A stretch of 47,097 nucleotides of DNA from positions 1-47,097 of the forward strand of contig JAKSLJ010000028.1 in NCBI GenBank assembly GCA_024401275.1, written 5' to 3'. The translations under genes were made by a program, and so were the position numbers. Source of the DNA: Bacteroidaceae bacterium. GTDB taxonomy: Bacteria > Bacteroidota > Bacteroidia > Bacteroidales > Bacteroidaceae. Shown here in pieces: positions 16,947 to 25,775 of the stretch. Below the pieces are notes generated by a model, which saw only the letters and a list, made by a program, of their open reading frames with translations, was not told the DNA's origin and did not search any database. Numbering within the stretch: the stretch's first letter is position 1; each line of letters opens with the position of its first letter.

Positions 16947-19721
16947 CTATAGCCTCTTCACCCAGCGCCATCCCTCTCGTGCCCAAAGCACGAGCGATGA
17001 AAGCCCAATAATCACCGCCAGGTCCAAAGCTCCCGACGGGTGCTCCTCATTATGCAGCATCGGCTCCACATTAAAGAAGTTATACATGCCTTCCGTGATC
17101 AGCAGCTGTCCCACCACAATCACAGTCACTATCGTCCAGAAGCCCTTGCTCATCGGCAGTTTGAATACGCTCTGCCCTGTTGCGAAAGCTCTCGCATTGA
17201 ACATATAGAAGAAGTGCGTCCACACGAATATCGAGAACAGCAGCGTCTGTTCGTATGGCGTCACATGGTGCGTATCCACTATCTTCAGGTTCCATAGATC
17301 AGCCATGGAATTCACCTCTGCATGCTGGAACAGTACCAGCAGCGCGAAGAGAATCAGGAAGAAGAATATGCCTACGTTCAGTATCTCGGTCAGCATAGGC
17401 TTGTTCACGATGAACGACTTCATCTGCCATTGCTCGCGGAAGAATTGCCAGTTGCTCAGTTCCTCCGGTTTTTTGTTGCCGCGTTTGCGCGGTTTTTCCT
17501 TCATCACGCCTGCCGCTGGAGGCAATGAGGCGAGAGCCATGGCACCGAAGGTGTCCATGATAAGGTTTATCCACAGCATTTGTGTCACGCTCAGCGGTGA
17601 GTCCGTTCCAACGAATGCACCCACGAGAACTATGCAGCATGCTGTCACGTTCACTGTCAGCTGGAAGAGCAGGAAGCGCTGTATGTTCTTGTACAGCGAG
17701 CGTCCCCACATCACCGCCTTTCCTATGCTTGAGAATGAGTTGTCAATGATTGTTATGTCAGAAGCCTCCTTTGCCACGGCTGTACCGTCACCCATCGATA
17801 GACCCACGTTTGCCTGGTTCAGTGCCGGCGCGTCGTTTGTGCCGTCTCCCGTAACTGCCACCACCTGATTTCGTGCCTGCAATGCCTCCACCAGTCGTTT
17901 CTTGTCCATCGGTCGTGCTCTCGCAATGATCTTCAGGTCCATGACGCGTTCTTGCAGCTCCTCGTCAGTCAGCGCCGCCAGCTCCGCTCCCGTTATAATA
18001 TATCTGCCGCCGCTCTCGGCACCTATGCCGCTGCTCTCGGCACCAAGCCCAATCTGCCTACCGATCTCCATCGCCGTTCCCGGCGTGTCGCCAGTAACAA
18101 TCTTCACATCTATTCCCGCGTTCAGGCATTCCGCCACAGCTGCCGGCACGTCCTCCCTCACAGGGTCGCTTATAGCCACCAGTCCGAGGAAGTGCTTATC
18201 CCGTGCAAAGCCAAGAGTGCGGTAAGCCTTTCCCTGGTATTCCTTCAGTCGGCTCTCTAGCTCTTCTTTATTTATATCCGAGCTCTCGCACATTGCAAAT
18301 ACAATCTCCGGCGCCCCTTTCGTATAGACCACCTCAGTGCCATCTGCCGTTGTCACAGCTGTCGCCATGTATTTCTTCTCCGTACAGAACGGCACTTCCT
18401 TCGTGATTTCCGCTTTTCCCTTCAGCTCTCGGTAGTCATAACCCTCGCTGTTCAACCAAAGGAGAAGAGCTCCTTCTGTAGGATTACCCACAGGCTTCGG
18501 CTCTTTCTCGGAAAAGTCCAGCGAAGCCGTTGTGTTCACGGCTATGCCCATAGCCACCTCTTCCGTCAGTCTGCCGAATGTGTTCTCTGCCACCTGCATC
18601 TTGTTTTGCGTCAGCGTGCCAGTCTTGTCCGTACATATCACCGTTGTTGCGCCCATTGTTTCGCACGCATGCATCTTGCGGACGAGGTTGTTCGTGCGCA
18701 GCATGGCACGCATGGAGTAGGCGAGACTCAGCGTGACAGCCATAGGCAATCCTTCCGGCACAGCCACCACAATCAGTGTTACCGCCACCATTATCTTCTG
18801 CAGCACATATGCCACGAACTCCATGTCAAGCCCGTTGCCCTGTACGAACCACCACACGATATGACCGAAAACTATCAGCACAGCTATCACATAGCTCACT
18901 GTTGTTACCCAGTGTCCCAGTCCGTCCAGCTGCTCGTTCAGCGGAGTCTTTATACTGTCGTCTATCTGCGCTTCCTCAAAGACCTTTCCGAATTCCGTTT
19001 TCTCTCCGACCTTCTCCACTCTCATCACGCCGTGTCCCTCCATCACCTTAGTGCTTCTCAGCGCGTAGTTGGTAGGGTAGGTCGCGTTCTCGTCGAAGTC
19101 TTCCTCGTTGACCGATTTCCTGCATACCGGCTCTCCCGTCAGCGACGATTCGTCAATCTGCATTGCCGTAGCCTCAAGAAGTGTGCCGTCAGCTGGCACC
19201 TCGTCGCCTGTGGCAAGGATCACAATGTCCCCAACGACCACATCCTGCTTCTCTATCTTCGTTACGCTACCGTTGCGCACCACCTTCACCTTCTCCTCGT
19301 CGTTCTTCTCGTTCAGCGCCGAGAATGCTTTGTCCGCCTGGAATTCGAAGTAGAAAGCAAGCATTGTCGCCAGTATTATCGCTATTATGATGCCCATTGG
19401 TTCGAAGAACACATGCGCATCATGCTTCCCTGCAATGCCGAGCAGACCGTAGTATTCAATGAACGAAATGCAAACCGATAGCACAGCCGCAATCTCCAGA
19501 ACGAATATCAGCGGATCGCCGTCGCTGTATCGCTTTCCGGCATTCCTTCCCTTCGACCGCTTGAAGTGGTGACCGAACGGTCCCGCGAATCTCACCAGCA
19601 GATCCTTCCACACAGGGTCAGATTCCGGCGCTACAAGCGTGTTCGCCCCGTTCTGCCTTCTGCTTTCTGCAACCTCCGCATCCGTCAGTCCTATATAATG
19701 CTTCTTTTTGTTCTTTCCCAT
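16947..19721 (-). CDS. PMCA-type calcium-translocating P-type ATPase
   Basis: This 924-residue inner-membrane pump exports Ca2+ at the cost of ATP. Seen: the actuator motif SLTGEP, TM4 with VAVPEGLPMAVTLSLAYS, the phosphorylation motif ICTDKTGTLTQNK (Asp about 365), KGAPE in the nucleotide domain, VTGDTPGTA, VAVTGDGTNDAPAL in the hinge, and TM6 with NLIMDTFGAMALASLPP, which together fit P2-type Ca2+ pumps. The start at 19721 (MGKNKKKHY) is preferred to a longer frame because the extra residues overlap the promoter. It is transcribed divergently from the UpxY-led island. Confidence 0.93.
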   Translation of the reverse strand: MGKNKKKHYIGLTDAEVAESRRQNGANTLVAPESDPVWKDLLVRFAGPFGHHFKRSKGRNAGKRYSDGDPLIFVLEIAAVLSVCISFIEYYGLLGIAGKHDAHVFFEPMGIIIAIILATMLAFYFEFQADKAFSALNEKNDEEKVKVVRNGSVTKIEKQDVVVGDIVILATGDEVPADGTLLEATAMQIDESSLTGEPVCRKSVNEEDFDENATYPTNYALRSTKVMEGHGVMRVEKVGEKTEFGKVFEEAQIDDSIKTPLNEQLDGLGHWVTTVSYVIAVLIVFGHIVWWFVQGNGLDMEFVAYVLQKIMVAVTLIVVAVPEGLPMAVTLSLAYSMRAMLRTNNLVRKMHACETMGATTVICTDKTGTLTQNKMQVAENTFGRLTEEVAMGIAVNTTASLDFSEKEPKPVGNPTEGALLLWLNSEGYDYRELKGKAEITKEVPFCTEKKYMATAVTTADGTEVVYTKGAPEIVFAMCESSDINKEELESRLKEYQGKAYRTLGFARDKHFLGLVAISDPVREDVPAAVAECLNAGIDVKIVTGDTPGTAMEIGRQIGLGAESSGIGAESGGRYIITGAELAALTDEELQERVMDLKIIARARPMDKKRLVEALQARNQVVAVTGDGTNDAPALNQANVGLSMGDGTAVAKEASDITIIDNSFSSIGKAVMWGRSLYKNIQRFLLFQLTVNVTACCIVLVGAFVGTDSPLSVTQMLWINLIMDTFGAMALASLPPAAGVMKEKPRKRGNKKPEELSNWQFFREQWQMKSFIVNKPMLTEILNVGIFFFLILFALLVLFQHAEVNSMADLWNLKIVDTHHVTPYEQTLLFSIFVWTHFFYMFNARAFATGQSVFKLPMSKGFWTIVTVIVVGQLLITEGMYNFFNVEPMLHNEEHPSGALDLAVIIGLSSLVLWAREGWRWVKRL

Positions 19722-19746
19722 AGAGATAATAGATGTATTTAGGCTG

Positions 19747-19778
19747 CAAAGTTCCACAAAATTTGCCTCTTCTGCAAA
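19747..19778 (-). promoter_or_regulatory. Promoter of the Ca2+ ATPase gene
   Basis: On the minus strand TTTG (19778-19775), 20 bases, then GAACTTTG (19754-19747) match the Bacteroidetes consensus with one change. The leader would be about 20 nt. Confidence 0.6.
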
Positions 19779-19817
19779 CTTTTCCGCCGTTTTCTGCTTT
19801 AGTTTAGATATTTTTGT

Positions 19818-19825
19818 TAATTTTG
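19818..19825 (+). promoter_or_regulatory. -7 element of the UpxY-led island
   Basis: TAATTTTG lies 8 bases before the UpxY ATG, so the transcript would be leaderless or nearly so. No TTTG is found at the -33 spacing, so strength is uncertain; activation by a regulator is possible. Confidence 0.45.
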
Positions 19826-19833
19826 CACCTATA

Positions 19834-20568
19834 ATGAAGGACAAGTCAAGTATCGCATTGCTTAATGCGCACGAGATTGGAGGTGGCGACGTCCCTCCCT
19901 GCGTTGGAGCTAAATCCAGCGCCCTCCCCGAAGTTCAAAAGCCATTATTGGCAGAGAACTCAGATACAGGGGTGTCCATCAACAATGCGCATCGCCAAAC
20001 CCCACCCCCTTCATCAACAGCCCCTCAGAAGCATTGGTATGCCATGCGTACTACCTATGGTCGTGAGCAGAAAGCTTACGACTTTATTGTTTCTAATGGT
20101 GGAACAGCTTTCTTGCCACTTATCAAGCAAGAAAAGGAGGTCAATGGCAAGAAAACCATAGTCGAGGTAAGTCGCATTCCGAACATATTCTTTGTGTATG
20201 GCACAAGGGACGAGGTGCAGTCCTTCGCCTTCGACAATGTGCATCTCCCATATCTTCGGTTCTACTATACGTCTCACCATGAAGGAGTAAAACTGATAAA
20301 GGAACCACTCATCGTTCCCGACCGTCAGATGCGAAGCCTCCAGATACTTTGTCAGGCAGAGGCAGAGGATATACGGTTTGTTCCGGACAAAATGGTCAAG
20401 AAGTTTAGGGAGGGAGATACGGTTCTGATAACCCAAGGCGAGTTCAAGGGCATTGAAGGAAAGGTTGCGCGCTGGCATGGGCAGCAGCGTGTAGCAATTA
20501 TTATCGAAGGACTATGTGTTATGGCAACTGCCTATGTTCCTTCTGCATATCTGGAAAAGAAAGAATAG
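19834..20568 (+). CDS. UpxY-family NusG-like transcription antiterminator
   Basis: This 244-residue protein has an NGN-like domain (about 68-175: HWYAMRTTYGREQKAYDFI, PLIKQEKEV, RIPNIFFVYGT) and a C-terminal KOW segment (FREGDTVLITQGEFKGIEGK). This matches UpxY-type NusG paralogues, which join elongating RNA polymerase and prevent early termination of long operons, classically capsule loci. Here no capsule gene follows; a 34-base gap leads into RyR, FHA, CHAT and TIR genes. Oddity: a Pro/Ser-rich, apparently disordered extension of about 66 residues precedes the NGN domain. The start at 19834 is the first ATG after a -7 element; a longer frame would run into the divergent promoter. Confidence 0.85.
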   Translation: MKDKSSIALLNAHEIGGGDVPPCVGAKSSALPEVQKPLLAENSDTGVSINNAHRQTPPPSSTAPQKHWYAMRTTYGREQKAYDFIVSNGGTAFLPLIKQEKEVNGKKTIVEVSRIPNIFFVYGTRDEVQSFAFDNVHLPYLRFYYTSHHEGVKLIKEPLIVPDRQMRSLQILCQAEAEDIRFVPDKMVKKFREGDTVLITQGEFKGIEGKVARWHGQQRVAIIIEGLCVMATAYVPSAYLEKKE

Positions 20569-20602
20569 GGCGATATGTTTCCCCCTATAATTAAAAGTCA
20601 AT

Positions 20603-22876
20603 ATGAACAATCCGTTTTTACATAGAGCACGAAGACAATGGTATCTCTTTGTTATTATAGTTTTGCTTTCTGCGGTTATAGCAGGAAGCGTGTGGGGCTT
20701 ATGTGCCATTCATAACGATGAGTCACTTTGTGGATTCACTCTGGCGCTTCAGTGTCTCATCCCATTGCTAAGCATCGTATTAGCCGGAGTTTTTGTTTCA
20801 CTTCCCGGAAAAATAGTGAGAAGTAAGGCAATACTTGTCTTGATGTTTGTGGTATTGCTATGTTTGGGCATTAGTGTTTATGCTAATATAGAACCAAATG
20901 AGCCGCAAAGCCTAATCGAAAGAATTCTCTTTCCATTCGTCAGCACGTTGGCATCGTTCTTCCCTTCGAGAGGCGACTATTCGCTTACGGATGCAAATGG
21001 AAGTGAGATCTACCAGCATCCGGGATTATATCTCCTTTTCCATGCCCTCTGCTATTTCTATGTGGCGTGGTTGGGATTCTCCGTCTTCGGAAGGAAAGTT
21101 CTCAATCGTGTAGCCTCGTTCTTTATGCCTTGGAGAAACAAAAACATTATCTGGGGGTATAGTGAAGGAACGTTGGAACTGGCAAAGGACATGATAGCAA
21201 ATACGGAGAAAGACGAGCCAATCTTCATTCTAGACGACGATATCGAGTTTGACTCGGAGAATGAGAGTCGCATCTTCGACATCCTAAGCAACGAGAATAT
21301 ACTGGCATTCAACAGCCATTATGAGAACCTGTCAAAAACTTCTTTGGACTTCAATGCCTATAGATATTACTTTATCACGGAGAACCAAGACTTCAACGTA
21401 AAATACGCCTTGCTGATTCTCAATCAGTTGTATTCCCAGAAAGATAGGCTCTCGGACAAGAGACATATCTTTGTCAGAACCGAACAGGAGGGAGTAGATG
21501 TATTCTTCCAAGAGAAACTAAACGATGGATTGGCGGATTTTGTTGAAGTGCACATCTTTAGCCAGTCGGATATTACAGCAAGACAATTCGTGGCAGAGCA
21601 TCCTATACTTGCCCTAACGGATAGGACAAACCCCGTAACCGGCGAAAAGTGGTTGACCATCAATCACGAAACGCTCCATGTAGATGGAGAGATAAACATA
21701 CTGCTTTTAGGACTTGGATGGACAGGATACGAATTGCTGAAGAAACTTGTATCGGACGGGCAGTTCGTCGGCGACTACAAGACCAATATCGTAGTTATAG
21801 ACAATGACTATAAGCAACACCACGGACGCTATCAATACATAGTTCAGGAAGCCGCGCGTTTCGGCGTGAATATTTGCATCAACCCATTGGTATGGATAGA
21901 CGATAGGCATAAGATATGCCATCAATGGTTGAAGGGCGAGGAGTGTTCTAGAAAAGAAGGACTCGAAGAGAAGCGTGTTCATCAGGCAAACAGCCATCTG
22001 TTCTATGAGTGGCTCGGCTTTGCTCCTGAAGATGATAATGTGGTGAATATACTCCGTTTCAACAGAATAATTGTTGCTCTTGGTTCTGACGAGCTGAATA
22101 TCAATACAGCCCTTCAGATGACCAATTTCCGTAACCATTACTTGGGCGCAAAGGAAACCATCGACCCGACTCTGATGCCAGAACCAATCTTTGCACACGT
22201 CAGAGATAAGGACGGCTATTCATATTATGAAGACTGCAAAGGCAAAATGGAACAGCCAATCCATATCTTCGGAGGACTCAAAAGTATTTACAATGCCAAG
22301 ACTTTGGTAGAGGAGATGATGGACATAATCGCCAAACTCGTTAACTACGTATATTCTACGTCTGGTGAACTGACGGAAGAACAGCTGATAGCTGCTTTGC
22401 AAAATGATAGTGCAGAGGAGGCGTGGGCAAAATGTTCCATCTTCGACCAGGATTCAAGCCGTGCCGTAGCAATGAATATAGACAACATGGTGAGAATTGC
22501 TGGTGATATCGAAAAGTTGGAGGAAATGATAAAATCCCCTGAATATGCAGACATTCTCTCAGAAATGGAACACAAGCGCTGGAATGCGTTCCATTATATG
22601 CGTGGAATAGGGGCATGGAAAATAGAGGAAGTACAGGAAGCACGCAATCGGGACGGAGAGATAAATGCTGATGGTAAGCTGTTCTTTAACAGAACATTAG
22701 TGCGTCATATCTGCCTCGTAGATTATAAAGATCTTGATGCTGCCACTGATAGAGTACATGCTTTAGGCAGTAAAAAGAAGGACTTTAAAACTGCTGACAG
22801 GCGAATCATCCGTCATTTCCCGAAATTCTATCAGATAAAGAAATCTAAAGGTGAGGACTATAAAAACAATGAATAA
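20603..22876 (+). CDS. Membrane protein with two Rossmann (TrkA-N-like) domains and RyR domain
   Basis: This 757-residue protein has four predicted membrane helices (about 13-36, 45-67, 75-95, 141-161) and then a cytosolic region. A first NAD-binding-like Rossmann fold starts near 181 (NIIWGYSEGTLELAKDMI, FILDDD). A second has the classic GLGWTGYE at about 370-378. A C-terminal RyR domain (about 650-745) has MEHKRWNAFHYMRG. The layout recalls ion channels gated by cytosolic RCK/TrkA-N domains. RyR domains of this type are known in bacterial conflict gene sets. Basic residues at the N-terminus place both ends inside. It overlaps the next gene by 8 bases. Pore function is an inference; no selectivity filter is recognised. 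Confidence 0.8.
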   Translation: MNNPFLHRARRQWYLFVIIVLLSAVIAGSVWGLCAIHNDESLCGFTLALQCLIPLLSIVLAGVFVSLPGKIVRSKAILVLMFVVLLCLGISVYANIEPNEPQSLIERILFPFVSTLASFFPSRGDYSLTDANGSEIYQHPGLYLLFHALCYFYVAWLGFSVFGRKVLNRVASFFMPWRNKNIIWGYSEGTLELAKDMIANTEKDEPIFILDDDIEFDSENESRIFDILSNENILAFNSHYENLSKTSLDFNAYRYYFITENQDFNVKYALLILNQLYSQKDRLSDKRHIFVRTEQEGVDVFFQEKLNDGLADFVEVHIFSQSDITARQFVAEHPILALTDRTNPVTGEKWLTINHETLHVDGEINILLLGLGWTGYELLKKLVSDGQFVGDYKTNIVVIDNDYKQHHGRYQYIVQEAARFGVNICINPLVWIDDRHKICHQWLKGEECSRKEGLEEKRVHQANSHLFYEWLGFAPEDDNVVNILRFNRIIVALGSDELNINTALQMTNFRNHYLGAKETIDPTLMPEPIFAHVRDKDGYSYYEDCKGKMEQPIHIFGGLKSIYNAKTLVEEMMDIIAKLVNYVYSTSGELTEEQLIAALQNDSAEEAWAKCSIFDQDSSRAVAMNIDNMVRIAGDIEKLEEMIKSPEYADILSEMEHKRWNAFHYMRGIGAWKIEEVQEARNRDGEINADGKLFFNRTLVRHICLVDYKDLDAATDRVHALGSKKKDFKTADRRIIRHFPKFYQIKKSKGEDYKNNE

Positions 22877-24392
22877 GTCAAGAAACGTCTTAATTATTGG
22901 TGAGCATCCAATAAAAGACAGTATAAAGAAACAGTTTTGCCAACAGAGGTGTGAGGTCACAGAAGTGCTAAAGCCTACTGAGAGTGAGTTGCGCGGCTTG
23001 TGGCACGAGATAGTCGTGCTGTCGTCTGCTGATAATGACGCCGATGCAATAAAGACAGTAGAAACACTTGCGGAGGCTATTTCGGGTGCATCGCAGCTTC
23101 GCCCTACGGTTCATCTGTTGCTACAGCGACAAGAAACTCTCCGACTGCTTAATACTCGCGATCACAACGATGAGTGGCATCGCTGTTTCGAACTCAATGC
23201 GTTTACCATTGAGGATTTGTGGGCAAAGAACATGCTCTGTCTGAACCAGATAGACAGCCGCTTCCCGGGATTGGATTACAAGCCAATAACCTTAGAGAGC
23301 AACCGTGTTGTTCACCTCGTAGTGTTTGGACTTTCCTACCTTACCACATCACTGGCAGAGCATGCAGCACTTGTAGCCCATTATCCAAACTATACCCGCA
23401 ATCATTCGCTTCGCACGCGAATCACCATCATCGATAGTGATATGAGCGAGTGGAGCCGGAAGTTTGTCAGCATGCACAAGCCGCTGATGGATAACTCGTA
23501 TTACCGATACATAGACACGAAGAAGCAGCAATGCGACCTTCACAAACCGATGTATGAGGGACAGCGAGAGGACTATGTTGATGTGGAATGGGAGTTTGCC
23601 GGCGGCAGCATTCACGACATTGTTGTTCAGGACAAGCTGCAAGGTTGGGCTGACGATGAGAATCAGGTGCTGTCCATCGCTCTTTGCCACGACGATGATT
23701 CAAGGAATCTTGCAGAAGCAACACTTATTGCGGACATGCTTTGCAACCAGGAAATCCCTGTGTATGTAAAGCAGAGTACAAGTGTGATGCAGAACATAAT
23801 ATCGCAGTCGCCTCGTATGAGAAATGTCATTATGATAGGCATGGAGGATAGCGGCTATGATATCAACCTCCCTCTGCTCAGAATGGCTAAAAGAGTGAAC
23901 AGCGTTTACGAATATTGCTACAATAACAATATTGCATCGCAGACCGAAGGATGCATTACCGCACCATCTTACATAGACGATAAAGAAGCTGATGCCTATT
24001 GGCTGAATGTCAGGAAGGCCATCAAGAGATATTCCAATATATGCAATGCTATGACACTTGCAACAAAGATGCGTTCGCTTGGCCATTCGGCAGAAGAGAC
24101 AGGCACGTTCTATGCCATAACAAAGCAGGAAATAGACATTATAGCAGAGGTGGAGCACAATCGTTGGAGCGTAGAGGAACTGCTACTCGGTTTCCGTCCT
24201 TGTACGGATGAAGAGCAGGCGGACATAGAGACTGACATCAGCAAGAAGAAAGCAGAATACAAGAACCGTCTGGTGCATTACGACCTGCGTGCATACAACG
24301 ACCTGCGTGCAGACGATACCGGCAAGAACGTAAACACCTACGATATCTGTATTTCGGCAAGTATTCCGCTCATAGCATATAAGACCCTCTAA
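22869..24392 (+). CDS. Soluble Rossmann-like protein with C-terminal RyR domain
   Basis: This 507-residue cytosolic protein starts in ATGAATAA, overlapping the previous stop; a GTG at 22851 in the same frame is an alternative start. An N-terminal Rossmann-like strand (NVLIIGEHPIKDSIKKQF) and a second one near 140-190 (RVVHLVVFGLSYLT, RITIIDSD) suggest the same double-nucleotide-fold plan as its neighbour without the membrane part. The RyR domain is at about 423-507 (EVEHNRWSVEELLLGFRP), with an internal YDLRAYNDLRAD duplication. Tight overlap implies translational coupling and a joint complex. Ligands are unknown. Confidence 0.78.
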   Translation: MNKSRNVLIIGEHPIKDSIKKQFCQQRCEVTEVLKPTESELRGLWHEIVVLSSADNDADAIKTVETLAEAISGASQLRPTVHLLLQRQETLRLLNTRDHNDEWHRCFELNAFTIEDLWAKNMLCLNQIDSRFPGLDYKPITLESNRVVHLVVFGLSYLTTSLAEHAALVAHYPNYTRNHSLRTRITIIDSDMSEWSRKFVSMHKPLMDNSYYRYIDTKKQQCDLHKPMYEGQREDYVDVEWEFAGGSIHDIVVQDKLQGWADDENQVLSIALCHDDDSRNLAEATLIADMLCNQEIPVYVKQSTSVMQNIISQSPRMRNVIMIGMEDSGYDINLPLLRMAKRVNSVYEYCYNNNIASQTEGCITAPSYIDDKEADAYWLNVRKAIKRYSNICNAMTLATKMRSLGHSAEETGTFYAITKQEIDIIAEVEHNRWSVEELLLGFRPCTDEEQADIETDISKKKAEYKNRLVHYDLRAYNDLRADDTGKNVNTYDICISASIPLIAYKTL

Positions 24393-24418
24393 ATCTCCCT
24401 TGAAGGGAGACTTTTTAA
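24391..24418. repeat. Short palindromic repeat between RyR and FHA-protease genes
   Basis: TCTCCCT (24394-24400), TTGA, AGGGAGA (24404-24410) and then CTTTTT form a hairpin resembling both an intrinsic terminator and the dispersed C/G-rich repeat at 2465 and 14802. If it terminates, an antiterminator such as the UpxY protein would be needed to read on. Confidence 0.55.
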
Positions 24419-24428
24419 AGAGCAAAGC

Positions 24429-25775
24429 ATGAAATATTATAGTATAACAATAAAGAACAACTACGGCAACCTACATGCGGGAGAATGCTTCTGCAATGCC
24501 ATCAAGCCGTTGACCATCGGACAACTCAATTCCTCCAACATCGTTCTGCCATGTGCCGACGATCTACTGCCACAGAAATTCTGCGTCATAAAAGCAGCTG
24601 ATTCGGGGGCTTGGATTCTGGTGAAGCAGACAGATTTCTACTCGATAGAAGTGAATGGCAATGCCGTGGATTGTGTTTGCCAGCTATCGGATGGAGATGT
24701 TATCTCACTGAATGGAGTGGAGTTTCTGTTCAATACGCATGAGGATGATAATTACACGGAAGCACAAGGAATAATACGAAGCACGTCCCGAAAAGACAAA
24801 AAGCAGATTCTGCTGTGGTGTTGTTCGCTCCTCGCCGTGCTTGCAGTGAGTATAGGCTATCCGCTGTTGAGAGAAAACAGGAACGCATTTACCAGTAGCG
24901 ACGACAACGCTATTCGTGCTTCACTTTGTAAAATAGAGGTGGAAGAAGTGATCCTTCAGATGCATACTCCAGAAGACAATGACGGCGAATATCGTGATGT
25001 AGACTCATATATGTTGGACAGCAAATCGGTAGGCACATGCTTCCTTACTACTGACAGCCTGATAGTCACCGCTCGCCATTGCGTCGAACCATGGCTGGAT
25101 TTCAATAATTGGGAGGACAATACCAAACTGACGGATCTTCCGCAAGACGTCTATTGGGCAGTGATAGCCGAACAAAGCCAGTTGGAGCAGGCAGATACGT
25201 TGTATCGTGTAGTTTCCAAGTGTCAGATTATCGCAAATGACAGCGTTTGCATCGACACCTTTACCTCAGACCAATTCTCGTATAATCGTTCGCGCGATAT
25301 CCTCACACACATGGGAGCGGCGCGCCTGCCTTGGCGTGTTATCTATCCTTTGTACCACAAGAAGGATGTCGAACTGGGAGATTTTGCTTTCGTCAAGACT
25401 AATCACAAGGGAGAAATGACACTTGCCACAAAGGAGTACATCTCTGATATTAAGGACGCGGAAGAAGCCGACGTAAGAGTGTATGGATTTCCAAAGAAGA
25501 TTCACGGCAACCGTTGTGAATATCAGGAGGCAGCACTTGTGTTGAGAGAAAGTGATATCAGTAAGGAATGCATTCAGCTGAAAGTAAATGGCACGACTGG
25601 CTATAGTGGTGCGCCTGTCATAGAAAAGAGAGACGGAAGGATGCTTGTGGTTGGTGTGTTCTCAAAGATAGACGACTTTGACGACAGTAAGAATACGTTC
25701 TATGCCGTACCGGCAAATGAAATTTCACAATATAACGCAAAAGAGGCAAATGAGCAAAAGCAATATCGCAGATAA
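24429..25775 (+). CDS. FHA-like domain, TM helix, periplasmic trypsin-like serine protease
   Basis: This 448-residue protein has a cytosolic FHA-like beta-sandwich (about 1-105: PLTIGQLNSSNIVLP, VEVNG-like IEVNGNAV, LSDGDVISLNGVEF). A basic stretch (RKDKKQ) and one TM helix (about 127-147) follow. A trypsin-fold protease (about 160-435) carries a complete triad: His217 in VTARHC, Asp318 in LGDFAFV, Ser393 in TTGYSGAPVI. FHA domains usually bind phosphothreonine; proteases of this fold cleave peptides. Topology places the sensor head inside and the protease outside the inner membrane. It overlaps the next gene by 26 bases. The FHA call is by pattern (GxxxxSN-like GQLNSSN) and less sure than the protease. 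Confidence 0.82.
   Translation: MKYYSITIKNNYGNLHAGECFCNAIKPLTIGQLNSSNIVLPCADDLLPQKFCVIKAADSGAWILVKQTDFYSIEVNGNAVDCVCQLSDGDVISLNGVEFLFNTHEDDNYTEAQGIIRSTSRKDKKQILLWCCSLLAVLAVSIGYPLLRENRNAFTSSDDNAIRASLCKIEVEEVILQMHTPEDNDGEYRDVDSYMLDSKSVGTCFLTTDSLIVTARHCVEPWLDFNNWEDNTKLTDLPQDVYWAVIAEQSQLEQADTLYRVVSKCQIIANDSVCIDTFTSDQFSYNRSRDILTHMGAARLPWRVIYPLYHKKDVELGDFAFVKTNHKGEMTLATKEYISDIKDAEEADVRVYGFPKKIHGNRCEYQEAALVLRESDISKECIQLKVNGTTGYSGAPVIEKRDGRMLVVGVFSKIDDFDDSKNTFYAVPANEISQYNAKEANEQKQYRR

Noticed and set aside
16947-24392. Calcium signalling pair: Ca2+ pump next to RyR proteins
   Set aside because: The RyR domain alone is not the calcium pore of animal ryanodine receptors, and the pump is divergently transcribed with its own promoter. 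Kept only as a coincidence to remember.
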